64,000 bases of DNA from Pseudomonas thivervalensis (GCF_001269655.1 NZ_LHVE01000013.1:1-64000), one strand, 5' to 3'; shown: positions 41,316 to 50,390, counted from the first letter of the stretch. Notes: a model not told the origin generated them from the letters alone. Numbers and translations: made by a program.

Positions 41316-41993
41316 ATGCCTGACCGCAAACAACTTCACCAAAACGGCTATGCCCTGCTACGTCAAGCGATCCCGACTGAGTGGCTGGTTGATTTGCGTA
41401 GCGTGTTCGATGCAGGTGTGCGGCCGTCGGACCAATGGCCAGTGCCCCGCGGCATGGACTGGCGCTATTCGATGCTGGACGATGATTCGAAGATTCAAGC
41501 CGTGTGCCGCCTACCCCTGCTACTGGCGGTGGCAGGTGAGTTGATCGGTGAGCAATTCTTCCTCTCCCAAGTAGAAGGCCGCGAACCCTTTGCCGGCGGC
41601 GGCCACCAACAACTGCACCGCGACTTGTCGGCCCAACGCCCAGGCGACATCGCCATCGCGCTGGCTTTTTTCGACGATTACGGCCCCGACAACGGCGCGA
41701 CACGGCTCGTCCCCGGCAGCCATCGCCCCGAGCCGGACGCCCCACCCTTCGACTTCAATGACGAGTCGCGCGCCGTACAGCTTTCAGGCAGCGCCGGCGA
41801 CATCCTGGTATTCGATGTCGATTTGGTGCACGCGGGCAGCCTGAACGTAATCGGCGCACGTCGTCGTTCCATTCTGATCAGCTATTTCTCGGAGTCGCTC
41901 TACGCCTCACACCTGGAAACCGCGGCGCTGCGCAATATCCGGATGGATACCCGTGACCGATTTACCCCCTCGGAGTTTGCTTTCGAGGGCTAG
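41316..41993 (+). CDS. Phytanoyl-CoA dioxygenase (PhyH) family protein
   Basis: 225 residues, Fe(II)/2-oxoglutarate-dependent dioxygenase fold. The metal triad is visible: His101 and Asp103 (QQLHRDLS) and His172 (DLVHAGSLN), with Arg residues after it (GARRRSI) able to bind 2-oxoglutarate. The family hydroxylates varied metabolites. No partner gene is near, so the substrate is unknown. Start at 41316 with a weak ribosome site. Confidence 0.83.
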   Translation: MPDRKQLHQNGYALLRQAIPTEWLVDLRSVFDAGVRPSDQWPVPRGMDWRYSMLDDDSKIQAVCRLPLLLAVAGELIGEQFFLSQVEGREPFAGGGHQQLHRDLSAQRPGDIAIALAFFDDYGPDNGATRLVPGSHRPEPDAPPFDFNDESRAVQLSGSAGDILVFDVDLVHAGSLNVIGARRRSILISYFSESLYASHLETAALRNIRMDTRDRFTPSEFAFEG

Positions 41994-42093
41994 GTATTTT
42001 GGTCGCTGAAAGTTGTGCGCAACGGTTCGAATCTGAGCTTTAATGCCCGTGCTCATCGACAGCCCCATTCGTCTGATCAAGGAAGAAACGACA

Positions 42094-43134
42094 TTGAAAA
42101 CAACTTTCGGCGCCCTGTTGTTGGCCTGCCTGACAACCACCGTATTGGCTGATGAAAACCCCATCGGTTTCCAATCCTCCACCCTGCCGGATCCAAACAA
42201 TGGTCGGGCTCTGGAGATGGTCGTTTGGTACCCCGCCGCAACCACCGCAACCCCACAACTGATCGCCGATAACGCGGTGTTTGTCGGCGCCGCTGCCGTG
42301 CGTAACGCACCGCCCTCTGCCGACGCACATCCACTGGTGGTGCTCTCCCATGGCTACAGGGGTAACTGGAGCAACCAGATTTGGCTGGCCAGCGCCTTGG
42401 CCCAAAAGGGTTACATCGTCGCCGCCCTCAACCACCCCGGCAGCACTACCCATGACCGCAGCCCGCAAGCAGCGGCGCAGCTATGGCAGCGCCCCGTTGA
42501 CCTGCGCCGAGCCATCGATGCGGTCACGACCCAACCGGAAAAATTTGGCCGGGTCGCCAATGGCCGAATTGCAGCCGTGGGCCATTCACTCGGTGGTTGG
42601 ACTGCCCTGGAAATCGCCGGCGCTCGCTTCGACCCAGAGCGCTTCGCCCAAGACTGCAAAGCCCATTCGCAGTTAGGCAGTTGCACCGTTTACCAACAGA
42701 TGAATCCCGCCAGCATCCCAGAATCAAAGGCCGAACTGGCCGCCGATTGGCGCGATAAACGCGTCACCGCCGTGGTGACATTGGACCTGGGCCTGTCACG
42801 GGGCCTGACCGATGAAAGCTTGGCCGCGCTGCCTGTACCCGCCCTGGTGATCGCAGCTGGCGTACCGTCGCGAGCGCTTCCCGCCGAGTTGGAGTCCTCC
42901 AACCTGGCGAAACGCCTACCCCAAGCGACAAGTCGTTACGTCGAGATCAGCGACGCCAGCCATTTCAGCTTCATGTCGATGTGCAAGCCTGGCGCGCAGA
43001 AGATCCTCGAAGAGCACGTGCCGGGAGATGGCATTATTTGTCAGGATGGGGATGGCGGGCGTGCTCGTGGGGTAATTCAGCAGCAAGTTGCATCGCTGAT
43101 AGCGGAGTTTTTGGCGCAGTCCGTCGGGCACTGA
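42094..43134 (+). CDS. Exported alpha/beta hydrolase (dienelactone hydrolase-like)
   Basis: 346 residues from TTG 42094, which gives a proper signal peptide (MKTTFGALLLACLTTTVLA) with AAGGAAG 7 bp upstream; an ATG at 42043 would place 17 residues before it. The nucleophile elbow is AVGHSLGG, with the oxyanion motif VLSHGYRGNW and a late His in SDASHFSFM. It resembles platelet-activating-factor acetylhydrolase/chlorophyllase-like predicted dienelactone hydrolases. Secreted to the periplasm or beyond; substrate unknown. Confidence 0.8.
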   Translation: MKTTFGALLLACLTTTVLADENPIGFQSSTLPDPNNGRALEMVVWYPAATTATPQLIADNAVFVGAAAVRNAPPSADAHPLVVLSHGYRGNWSNQIWLASALAQKGYIVAALNHPGSTTHDRSPQAAAQLWQRPVDLRRAIDAVTTQPEKFGRVANGRIAAVGHSLGGWTALEIAGARFDPERFAQDCKAHSQLGSCTVYQQMNPASIPESKAELAADWRDKRVTAVVTLDLGLSRGLTDESLAALPVPALVIAAGVPSRALPAELESSNLAKRLPQATSRYVEISDASHFSFMSMCKPGAQKILEEHVPGDGIICQDGDGGRARGVIQQQVASLIAEFLAQSVGH

Positions 43135-43237
43135 AGAAGGCCTTTTGTGAACGGCCCTTCCTCGTCAAAGATAGGTCTCTTTCCCAATAGTTTCCGACTT
43201 GACTATCCTACGCCCCCACCCAAACGGACTCACCAAG

Positions 43238-43627
43238 ATGTATCTGCGTTCAAGCCTGTTGTGCCTGTGCCTTTTCAGCAGCCTGAGCCAGGCCGCTGTT
43301 AACTGTTCTGCCCTGGCGGAAAAGATCTCCGGGACGGTGCCTGAGTTTCATCCGTCCGTGCAAGGCAAGGTCATTGGCACCGGACGCCTGCACTTCCACG
43401 AAGCACCGGACGAAGCCTGTGCCAATAAGAAGATTTTCGTAATACCCGGCGACTCCCTCACCGTTTATTCCAGTCTTGAAGACGAGTCATGGCTGGAAGT
43501 GAACTACATTGCCAAGAGTGGCGACGACTACACCGGTTGGGTAAAGGCTGATCGGGTCGAGATTGGCGTACCTTACGGAGCGCCATCGGACGGTGCCGAA
43601 GAGGCATCGGTGGGTGATGCCCAATAA
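43238..43627 (+). CDS. Small exported protein with an SH3-like region
   Basis: 129 residues with a signal peptide (about 1-19, ending SLSQA). The remainder has the pattern IFVIPGDSLTVYSSLEDESWLEVNYIAKSG then GWVKADRVEI, as in bacterial SH3-like domains that bind cell-wall peptides. Two cysteines (NCSA, EACA) may form a disulfide. Not in an operon. Confidence 0.7.
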   Translation: MYLRSSLLCLCLFSSLSQAAVNCSALAEKISGTVPEFHPSVQGKVIGTGRLHFHEAPDEACANKKIFVIPGDSLTVYSSLEDESWLEVNYIAKSGDDYTGWVKADRVEIGVPYGAPSDGAEEASVGDAQ

Positions 43628-43648
43628 TTTGCTCGGATCGCTGTCCGG

Positions 43649-44014
43649 CTAATCATCTAACCGATTGGCTCTAGGGTTGGGGTCCTCCGGCATCTGTGCA
43701 AGATACAACTCGCCCCAAGCCTTCATTGCTTCCAGAGTCGGGGCCAGTGAGTGCCCGAGCGGTGTAAGTGTGTATTCCACGCACGGCGGCACTTGCGCGA
43801 ACACCTTGCGAGTGACGATTCCTGACGCTTCCAGCTCCCGTAATTGCAAGGTCAGTGAACGCTGAGTGACACCGCCAATCAGGCGTCCAAGCTCGCCAAA
43901 GCGTTTTGTGCCTCCCAGCAGATAGTGAACGATTAGCGGCTTCCATTTTCCGCCCGCTATTTTGACGGTCAATTCGACTGCACAACGGTAGTCATTGGCG
44001 GCTTTCGCAGTCAT
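43649..44014 (-). CDS. HxlR family transcriptional regulator
   Basis: 121 residues, an HxlR winged helix: CAVELTVKIAGGKWKPLIVHYL, FGELGRLIGGVTQRSLTLQLRELEASGIV, VEYTLTPLGHSLAP. HxlR regulators usually control a divergent oxidoreductase and sense electrophiles or quinones through a conserved Cys, here near residue 11. ATG 44014 is preferred to 44026 because TGGAG lies upstream. It is divergent from the quinone reductase at 44137, its likely target. Confidence 0.88.
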   Translation of the reverse strand: MTAKAANDYRCAVELTVKIAGGKWKPLIVHYLLGGTKRFGELGRLIGGVTQRSLTLQLRELEASGIVTRKVFAQVPPCVEYTLTPLGHSLAPTLEAMKAWGELYLAQMPEDPNPRANRLDD

Positions 44015-44136
44015 GAAAAGCTCCATTAGTATAGTTTTTATCCTTATATATCCATCATGTGCCTACTTGTCAAAACGCTTGTGGAATTTCAAGCTGACTT
44101 CCAAATGACATTTCCAGGCGCATAGGGGAATCAGCG

Positions 44137-45135
44137 ATGAAGGCGGCTTATTACGAAAAGCAGGGAAGCGCTCAAGACGTACTCGTGGTTGCTAACGTAG
44201 CTGAGCCGGTCCCATGCTTCGGGGAAGTTCGAGTGCGCCTTCATGCATCCGGTTTGAATCCGAGTGATATCAAGGCGCGGACAGGTTTTTCGGCCGGGAT
44301 GCCCTACAAACGAGTCATCCCTCACCAGGACGGTGCGGGTGTGATTGATCGCGTGGGCGAAGGTGTCTCGGTGGATCGGGTCGGGCAACGTGTGTGGGTT
44401 TATGAAGCCCAGCAAGGCAGCCCGAACGGCACCGCCGCCGAATATGTTGTGGTACCCACACACAAGGCCATCGAGCTCCCAGAGGGCGTTGGCATGGAGG
44501 TTGGCGCATCATTGGGTATTCCGGCCCTGACGGCACACCGCTGCCTGCTCTCGGATGGCAACATCCGAGGTAAGCGTGTTCTAGTGCATGGCGGTGCGGG
44601 CAGCGTCGGAACGGCGGCGATACTGCTTGCGAAGTGGGTAGGTGCCTGGGTGGCGACAACGGTTTCAAATGCCTCACAAGCGGCCGTTGCTTTGGCCGCA
44701 GGCGCGGATCTGGTCATCGACCGCCATCGAGAAAACACTGCCGATATCGTGGAGAGAGCGACCGATAGCCAGGGTGTTGATCGGATTGTAGACGTAGATT
44801 TGATGGCAAATATGACCACCAATCTTGCCTGTTCATCTCCAGGCGCAGTGGTGAGCGCCTACGCCCTCCAACAATCGACAGATGTGTTGGCGGTGCCAAT
44901 CCTCGAGGCGATGAAAAAGGGCATCGTCTTTCGATTTATCTATATCTACAACGTCCCGCAGTCAGAAAAGCGAAAAGCTATCCAAGCTATTACTGAGTGC
45001 CTGACCGCAGGGGCGTATGCACCAAAAATTGGAATGAGAGTCGGCCTGAACGACATTATCAAGGCGCATGAGGCAATGGAGGCCAGCCAAGTAGTGGGTA
45101 AAATCATCATTGATCTTCCAAGCGACCATGATTGA
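44137..45135 (+). CDS. NADPH:quinone oxidoreductase-like medium-chain reductase
   Basis: 332 residues of the MDR superfamily: GroES-like N-terminal domain, HQDGAGVIDRVGEGV, the nucleotide-binding VHGGAGSVGTAAI, and no structural zinc cysteines, so it is a QOR-like enzyme. It reduces quinones or enones with NADPH. AGGGGAATC precedes the ATG. The gap to the divergent HxlR gene (122 bp) carries AT-rich elements (TAGTATAGTTTTTATCC) but no clear palindrome. Probably induced by electrophiles through HxlR. Confidence 0.87.
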   Translation: MKAAYYEKQGSAQDVLVVANVAEPVPCFGEVRVRLHASGLNPSDIKARTGFSAGMPYKRVIPHQDGAGVIDRVGEGVSVDRVGQRVWVYEAQQGSPNGTAAEYVVVPTHKAIELPEGVGMEVGASLGIPALTAHRCLLSDGNIRGKRVLVHGGAGSVGTAAILLAKWVGAWVATTVSNASQAAVALAAGADLVIDRHRENTADIVERATDSQGVDRIVDVDLMANMTTNLACSSPGAVVSAYALQQSTDVLAVPILEAMKKGIVFRFIYIYNVPQSEKRKAIQAITECLTAGAYAPKIGMRVGLNDIIKAHEAMEASQVVGKIIIDLPSDHD

Positions 45136-45246
45136 TAGCAGGCGCCTGTCCCATCACTAAATGCGTTGGGACGCGGTCACTTCGGACGACTTTCGTGGAT
45201 ATTGTCGACTTCTCATCTCCTGTCACAACAGGTCCATGACAAGACT

Positions 45247-45870
45247 TCAAATCGTCCGATCCAGAACCCGCGCATTCCACAATTCCCGATACCGCTCCCG
45301 CCAACCCGGGCTCCCCTTATCCAACCAATCCAACGTTGCCTCAATACTCTCAGGGCTGATCATGAAGTGATTGATATGCTCCTCGATTCGCTCTTCCGAC
45401 AGATGCAACGAGTCCAGATAACTGTTGAAAGAATCCGCCAACACCACGTACTCATCACCCTGCTGACGGCGCCCAGTCCAAGCGGGCAAGCCTGCCACCA
45501 TCGCCGCCACGTCCTGGCGCCCTTCCCGCAAATCCAGCAGCAAGATACTCGCACCGCCGTCGCGACCTATCGGCAGCAACCCCGTTTCGGGGAAGCCGGG
45601 CTGCGCCTGCAGTTGCTCCAGTTCGAAGGGGTTGGATTCATACGCTTTGTCCGGGTCCAGCCCGTACAGTGAAAAACTCAGCAATTCCTCATCACCATTG
45701 GCGAGCGTGGCCAGCACATCGTATTCCAGGTAGGCGCCGTTGCAGATTTTGAGGAACTGGCGATAGTCGTCCGGCAGGCGCGCACCCAGGCTGGCTTCCA
45801 GCTGCGCGATGGCACGGTCGGTGGCGCCTTCACGGGTGTCTTCGAGGATGAGTCCGCGGTAGTCAGTCAT
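45247..45870 (-). CDS. SMI1/KNR4 family protein (immunity-type)
   Basis: 207 residues with the SMI1/KNR4 fold: IAQLEASLGARLPDDYRQFL, NGAYLEYDVL, and FELEQLQAQPGFPETGLLPIGRDGGASILLLDLREG. In bacteria this superfamily is one of the commonest immunity protein folds for polymorphic toxins. No toxin, Rhs or PAAR gene is nearby, so it may be an orphan immunity gene or a regulator. The neighbouring gene is also of immunity type. Confidence 0.72.
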   Translation of the reverse strand: MTDYRGLILEDTREGATDRAIAQLEASLGARLPDDYRQFLKICNGAYLEYDVLATLANGDEELLSFSLYGLDPDKAYESNPFELEQLQAQPGFPETGLLPIGRDGGASILLLDLREGRQDVAAMVAGLPAWTGRRQQGDEYVVLADSFNSYLDSLHLSEERIEEHINHFMISPESIEATLDWLDKGSPGWRERYRELWNARVLDRTI

Positions 45871-45966
45871 TGATGTCTCGGAAGTATTGGGTGGGACGCG
45901 GTATCAATCGATCTTACAAAAAAGCGACGTTCACTTGGTTGGTTTTTGGCCGATCCCCCTCCGGCC

Positions 45967-46782
45967 TCACACCACACTCGCCCGATGCAAGCTGCTCATA
46001 TGCCCAACGCCCGCCGCCTTCAAACGACTCACCAGATCCTCCCGCGCCGCTCGCCCTCCCGAACGCACGTACTCCAGCTCCGCCGCCGTAATCAATACCA
46101 CCGGCACCAATCTGACCGGGGACAAGGGCATGTCATCCAGTTGGGTAGGGAAATCCGGCGCCGGGGCGCCGAGCAGAACGCCGGTAGAGTCGTCATCGGT
46201 CACGAAGTGCTTGGGCAGTTGATCGCTCATGTGGTGCGATTGGCTCAGCCCGGGGAGTTCGAGGGATAGCGTCCCGTACTGATCGAGTTGGTGGGTGATG
46301 CCGCCAGCGTCGGCGACCGTTTTGGCGACGTGCTCTAGCAGCTCGAAAGCCCAACTGCCCTTGAAAGGATCGACCTCGCCCACGGGGCCATAGGCGTGCT
46401 CGGGGATATCCGCGGTCTCGACGAACAATTCCATCTCGAAGCCGTTGCCCATGCCTTCCGTATCATCGAACGGATCGGACAGGCCTTCAGTGGCGAGGAT
46501 GATCGTGTCGCCACGGCGAATCACACGATAGGCCTGACGGGTCGAAGGCCAGTAAGGGCCGCCGGAAAAGGTCGGGCTGATCAGGTAGGCAAGGACATCC
46601 CGCTCGACCGTGCCGACAGCGCTCCAATGACGATCCAGGCACGCTGCGCCGGCTTCTCGGACAGCCAGATTGGCCGCTTCAGCCTCGGTCAGGTCGCCAA
46701 GCTCGGGGGATTGCGACGCGGGCTGGTCGTCTTGGGTTTCAGGGGCTTTCGATGAACCGAAGAGTTTCTTGAAGAAATTCAT
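45967..46782 (-). CDS. Probable SUFU (suppressor of fused) domain immunity-type protein
   Basis: 271 residues: a hydrophobic/basic N-terminus (MNFFKKLFGSSK) and linker, then a domain with WPSTRQAYRVIRRGDTIILA, GFEMELFVETADI, and a late LVPVVLITAAELEYVRSGG. This pattern is like bacterial SUFU-domain proteins, which are often immunity proteins of toxin loci. The assignment is from memory and tentative. It is co-directional with, and 96 bp upstream of, the SMI1/KNR4 gene. No signal peptide. Confidence 0.5.
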   Translation of the reverse strand: MNFFKKLFGSSKAPETQDDQPASQSPELGDLTEAEAANLAVREAGAACLDRHWSAVGTVERDVLAYLISPTFSGGPYWPSTRQAYRVIRRGDTIILATEGLSDPFDDTEGMGNGFEMELFVETADIPEHAYGPVGEVDPFKGSWAFELLEHVAKTVADAGGITHQLDQYGTLSLELPGLSQSHHMSDQLPKHFVTDDDSTGVLLGAPAPDFPTQLDDMPLSPVRLVPVVLITAAELEYVRSGGRAAREDLVSRLKAAGVGHMSSLHRASVV

Positions 46783-46911
46783 GGGCGTTCCTTGCTGGGT
46801 TTTCGCTCGGCTTCACCGGTATCAACACTCGCTGATCCGAGGGCAAGCGTCGGGCGCATTGTGGCGTGTTGGGGTTGATTTGAAAACGTGGTCAGGAGAC
46901 GAGATGCGGAC

Positions 46912-47400
46912 CTATGCACGGCCCGCTCTACCGCGACGCATATGGATGAGTGCGGTTCTACGATGATCTGGAGAAACTCGCTCTTCGACAGCGAAGGGCA
47001 AAAAGCCCAGCTTTGGATAAAGCAGCAAGCCGGCCGTGTTTTCATTGAAACACGATATCTGCACCTCAGTGGCGTCATAGCGGTCGAATGCCAAGGCCGT
47101 CATTGTTTCCACAAGAAAACTGGCAACGCCTTTACCTCGGACCTCTTGGGCAACGATGACATTGCCGATGCAGCAAACCCCACCTGTTTCAGCCCGATAG
47201 AAGTTAGCAAAACCGACGACGCGATTCCCTGCCTCGACGACCGTCGAATCGAATCGTTGAGCGATAGCGTCAGCCAACTGAGCCTCGGTCAGAGGGTATT
47301 GGGCTTTCGGGAACATATAAAACAGTTCCCGAGCATCCAGCGCAAAGCTACAGATCGTCTTGATGTCATCAGCCGTCACTGGCCTGCTTTGCAATATCAT
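46912..47400 (-). CDS. GNAT family N-acetyltransferase
   Basis: 162 residues of the GNAT fold: LDARELFYMFPKAQYPLTE, VVGFANFYRAETGGVCCIGNVIVAQEVRGKGVASFLVETM (acetyl-CoA loop, split here by the reader at VIVAQEVRGKGVA), and YPKLGFLPF. The substrate is unknown. A solitary gene that begins where the nucleotidyltransferase region begins on the other strand. Confidence 0.82.
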   Translation of the reverse strand: MILQSRPVTADDIKTICSFALDARELFYMFPKAQYPLTEAQLADAIAQRFDSTVVEAGNRVVGFANFYRAETGGVCCIGNVIVAQEVRGKGVASFLVETMTALAFDRYDATEVQISCFNENTAGLLLYPKLGFLPFAVEERVSPDHRRTALIHMRRGRAGRA

Positions 47401-47501
47401 TGGGCGTCCTTGAGATCCATGTGTTTGGTATCTTGGCTCACCTGATTTTGCTCAAACATCTGTCGGGGCGCCAGGACCGGACCGATTCCAAAAGGATGAA
47501 C

Positions 47502-48068
47502 ATGACATTGACAGTCGAAACCTTGGTCAGCATTGCAATGACCAACCCAATCAACGCACAAATCACTTCGCGCTTGCCTTCACTCGGTTTGAATCAATGC
47601 ATGCTCACGGCTGGCTGCCTGTTCCAAGCCGTCTGGAATCATCAGACGCAGCAGCCGCCCGCTTGGGGCGTGAAGGATTACGATGTTTTTTACTTCGACC
47701 CGGACCTGTCTTGGGAAGCCGAGAACGAAGTGATCCACGCCGCCCAACGTCTCTTTCAAGACCTCGACGTCAACATCGAAGTCAAGAACCAGGCTCGCGT
47801 CCACCTTTGGTACGGTCAGCGGTTTGGCAAGCCTTATCCTCAGCTTCAGTCGGCCAAGGATGGCATTGATCGTTACTTGATTGCAGGTACGTGTATTGGG
47901 TTGGATGTTGAAACCGGTGAGGTCTATGCGCCCTATGGCCTGGACGACGTCGAGCAAGGCGTTCTTCGTATCAACCCAAAGAATCCCCAGCCGGATTTGT
48001 TCGATGAGAAGGCGAAAAGTTATCAGACTCGCTGGCCGTGGCTCAGGATCATGGATGACCGTCACTGA
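47502..48068 (+). CDS. Nucleotidyltransferase family protein (COG3575-like)
   Basis: 188 residues with a minimal nucleotidyltransferase pattern: LTAGCLFQAVWNH, VKDYDVFYFDPDLSWEAEN (metal-binding Asp-x-Asp), EVKNQARVHLWYG. These are small uncharacterised nucleotidyltransferases seen alone in many genomes. The start at 47502 has AAAGGA upstream; the frame is open further left but lacks support. Convergent with the nudix gene. Confidence 0.75.
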   Translation: MTLTVETLVSIAMTNPINAQITSRLPSLGLNQCMLTAGCLFQAVWNHQTQQPPAWGVKDYDVFYFDPDLSWEAENEVIHAAQRLFQDLDVNIEVKNQARVHLWYGQRFGKPYPQLQSAKDGIDRYLIAGTCIGLDVETGEVYAPYGLDDVEQGVLRINPKNPQPDLFDEKAKSYQTRWPWLRIMDDRH

Positions 48069-48074
48069 TCCGAC

Positions 48075-48521
48075 TCACTCCAGGAGCGAAGCCGACTTGA
48101 GCAAATCGTAAAGTCCTTCAGGCACCAGCGGTGATAGAGCGGTGAAACTGGCACTGGAGCACCACGTTGCTCTAAACGATGCACCGTCGCTTTCAAAGCC
48201 TTCCAGCCAGGTTTTTTCGTAGAGATCCGCGTCGTCGAACCTTGCGTCGTAGACCTGGACGATCTCGTGCCCAGGCTTGCCGGCGTAGGTAAAAATACTT
48301 TCCAAAGTGCCAATCAGCCGAAGGTCACTGATCGAGGCGCCCAGTTCCTCTTGCACTTCTCGGACAATGGCATCGTGGCTCCTCTCGCCGAATTCAATGC
48401 CACCACCCACCGGACGAAAATACATCTGCTGTTTGATGGCATCGTAAAACTGGTTGACCAGTATTTTTCCGTGATGATGAAAGATACAAAGCGCGAGGGG
48501 GCGAATGCGCTGCTCCGACAT
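48075..48521 (-). CDS. Nudix hydrolase
   Basis: 148 residues with a complete Nudix box GGGIEFGERSHDAIVREVQEELGA (GX5EX7REUXEEXGU, residues about 38-61). Such enzymes cleave nucleoside diphosphates linked to another moiety. AAGGAA lies upstream of ATG 48521. Substrate unknown. It ends 7 bp from the end of the convergent nucleotidyltransferase. Confidence 0.85.
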   Translation of the reverse strand: MSEQRIRPLALCIFHHHGKILVNQFYDAIKQQMYFRPVGGGIEFGERSHDAIVREVQEELGASISDLRLIGTLESIFTYAGKPGHEIVQVYDARFDDADLYEKTWLEGFESDGASFRATWCSSASFTALSPLVPEGLYDLLKSASLLE

Positions 48522-48598
48522 GAATAAAATTTCCTTTTGATTTAATGATCAACATACGTACTGCAAATTCCAGTGTCAGGGCTAAAGCGCCCACCGAC

Positions 48599-49402
48599 TC
48601 AGCCTTGACTCATTGTCCCCGAAAAACTCGCCTCCACCGGCCCGATAAGAAAGACCGCGCCCACACCATCCCATCGCACCGTCACGCTGCCGCCATCACA
48701 TTCAACCTCGACGGTGCTGTCCAACAAACCACGACGAATTCCATTAACAACCGCACCGCACGAACAGGACCCCGACCCCAGCGCAATCCCTGCCCCGCGC
48801 TCCCAGATGCGCAGCCGAATATGCGTGCGATCAATGATCTGGACGAAATGAACGTTGGTCTTGAGCGGGAACAGCTCGTTGGTTTCGATGGCCGGCCCTA
48901 TCGTCGCGATATCAACGCTGACCAGGTCATCGACAAAATAAGTGCAGTGGGGATTTCCCATGCTGCACGCGGCTGGACTGCCGGCCAGTGGCAAGGCGGC
49001 GGTGTCCAGTTCTTGCGCCAAGGGAACGTCCGACCAGTCGAAAAGCGGCACGCCCATGTCGACGGAAATGTCGCCCGTTGGGGTACGCTCGCAAGTCAGC
49101 AGACCACGGTTAGTGCGCAGCACCAGCGAAGTCACATTGGCTTCGCGCATGAGCAGGTCCGCCGCTCCCCGCGTTGCGCTGCCGCAAACATCCAACGCGG
49201 AGCCATCCGCGTTCCAGAACATCACCCGTGCATCGGCATCGTCGCAATCGAGCAGCACCGCGAGTTGGTTGAAGCCTACGCCCAAGTTCCGATTCCCCAT
49301 TCGCCGGGCCATGGCGCTCGTCACCGGATTGGCTGAATTTCGCGAATCGACAATAACGAAGTCATCGCCATTGGCATGCATCTTATGAAAGCTCAGTGGC
49401 AT
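48599..49402 (-). CDS. Diaminopimelate epimerase (DapF)-like paralogue, divergent active site
   Basis: 267 residues of the DapF fold: FHKMHANGDDFVIVDSR, FWNADGSALDVCGSATRG, and a second active-site block ERGAGIALGSGSCSCGAVV. The two catalytic cysteines of DapF would be Cys73 and Cys215, but the surrounding motifs (canonical CGNGARC and GETxACGSGAC) are altered to CGSATRG and GIALGSGSCSC. It is therefore a paralogue, probably with another substrate, alongside a housekeeping dapF elsewhere. GGAG precedes ATG 49402. Confidence 0.8.
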   Translation of the reverse strand: MPLSFHKMHANGDDFVIVDSRNSANPVTSAMARRMGNRNLGVGFNQLAVLLDCDDADARVMFWNADGSALDVCGSATRGAADLLMREANVTSLVLRTNRGLLTCERTPTGDISVDMGVPLFDWSDVPLAQELDTAALPLAGSPAACSMGNPHCTYFVDDLVSVDIATIGPAIETNELFPLKTNVHFVQIIDRTHIRLRIWERGAGIALGSGSCSCGAVVNGIRRGLLDSTVEVECDGGSVTVRWDGVGAVFLIGPVEASFSGTMSQG

Positions 49403-49520
49403 GCAAACGCTCCGCTGGAGACGGAGATGGAGTTACCACAATAAAAATTGCAGGGTGCTTGAATGTTCCGGACATACAGCATGATTCGATTGAGTGACGG
49501 TTGCATGGGTTCTTCCTTGA

Positions 49521-50338
49521 TCATTGTGAGTGTTGCGCCTGCTCATATGCCTTGGTCATGACCTCCCAGGTCTTGGCGTCGGCAGGAATCAAATGCTCGA
49601 TACGCAATGAGCTCATCGTGATGTCGAGCGGCATGCCGAAGGTTGTGAACGTTGACATGAACGTCAGCTCACCCTGGGGAGAGTCGACTCGTGTCAGTAA
49701 CAGCGGAGGCAGTTCGTTCGCCAGCGCCGCAGCGCTGTGTGGCGCTGGCAGGTTTTTCAGAATCTCAGCCAGCGCGGGATTGTTCAAGGCTTCCCGGGAT
49801 GCCCGTTGCCAGGCCACCAATCTTATTTCCTCGGTGTTGCTCAAATGGTCGCCCAAGCCACCGCGTTGCAGCAGTGTCACCAAGAGGTTGAGTCCCTCCG
49901 CCGCCTCTCTGGCAAGCCCCACCAGATCGAACAAAACACCCGCACTGGCATTGGCGGCGAGGATGTCCCATTGAGCATTCAGAACAATCGCCGGAGCAGG
50001 GTTATTGGCATGAAGTACATGGTCAATGGCATCACGTACCACGTCCATTGACGACGACGTGAGCGGCGTTGTTTCGTAGCGAGGGGCGTAACCACTGGCC
50101 AGGAAGATGTCGTTGCATCGCTCCAAAGGCACATCCAGGGCAGTCAACACGTTATGCAGAGTGCCGGGGCTTGGCTTGGCTTGGCGCGCCCCGTCTCGAT
50201 GCAACTAAGGTGACGCTGAGAAATCCCTGTGATCAGTGCACAGTCCAGCTGACTCAGTCCGGCCTGTTGGCGCAAGTGACGCAGTTGCGCACCGGCTGAG
50301 GTTGGCGGTGTTGTTCGAGAGAAAGGTCGACTGGTCAT
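49521..50338 (-). pseudogene. XRE regulator with MmyB-like ligand domain, frameshifted by a pentanucleotide repeat
   Basis: The N-terminal HTH (GAQLRHLRQQAGLSQLDCAL) starts at 50338 and the ligand domain (PERCNDIFLASGYAP, AIVLNAQWDILAANASAG, LLLTRVDSPQGELTFMSTF) ends at 49521 in a different frame. The break falls at three tandem GGCTT units (50168-50185). Removing one 5-bp unit joins ETGRAKPS to PGTLHNVLTALD without a stop and gives a normal family protein of about 270 residues. So it is either phase-variable by slippage, a true mutation, or a sequencing error. It is divergent from the DUF2834-like gene. Confidence 0.8.
50168..50185. repeat. Three tandem GGCTT units causing the XRE frameshift
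   Basis: GGCTTGGCTTGGCTTGGC: three pentamers plus GGC. Two units would keep the XRE gene in frame, three put it out. Short tandem repeats of a length not divisible by three are typical slippage sites. Confidence 0.85.
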
Positions 50339-50373
50339 CCGTTGACTCTGGCATTGCGGGGTGAGCGGCGTCG

Positions 50374-50390
50374 ATGACCTCAGAGGTCAT
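50374..50390. promoter_or_regulatory. Palindromic operator candidate between XRE and DUF2834-like genes
   Basis: ATGACCTCAGAGGTCAT: perfect 8-bp arms around one base, in the 118-bp gap between the divergent genes. A second TGACGGTCA follows 8 bp later. Probably the binding site of the XRE regulator; binding is inferred from position only. Confidence 0.6.
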
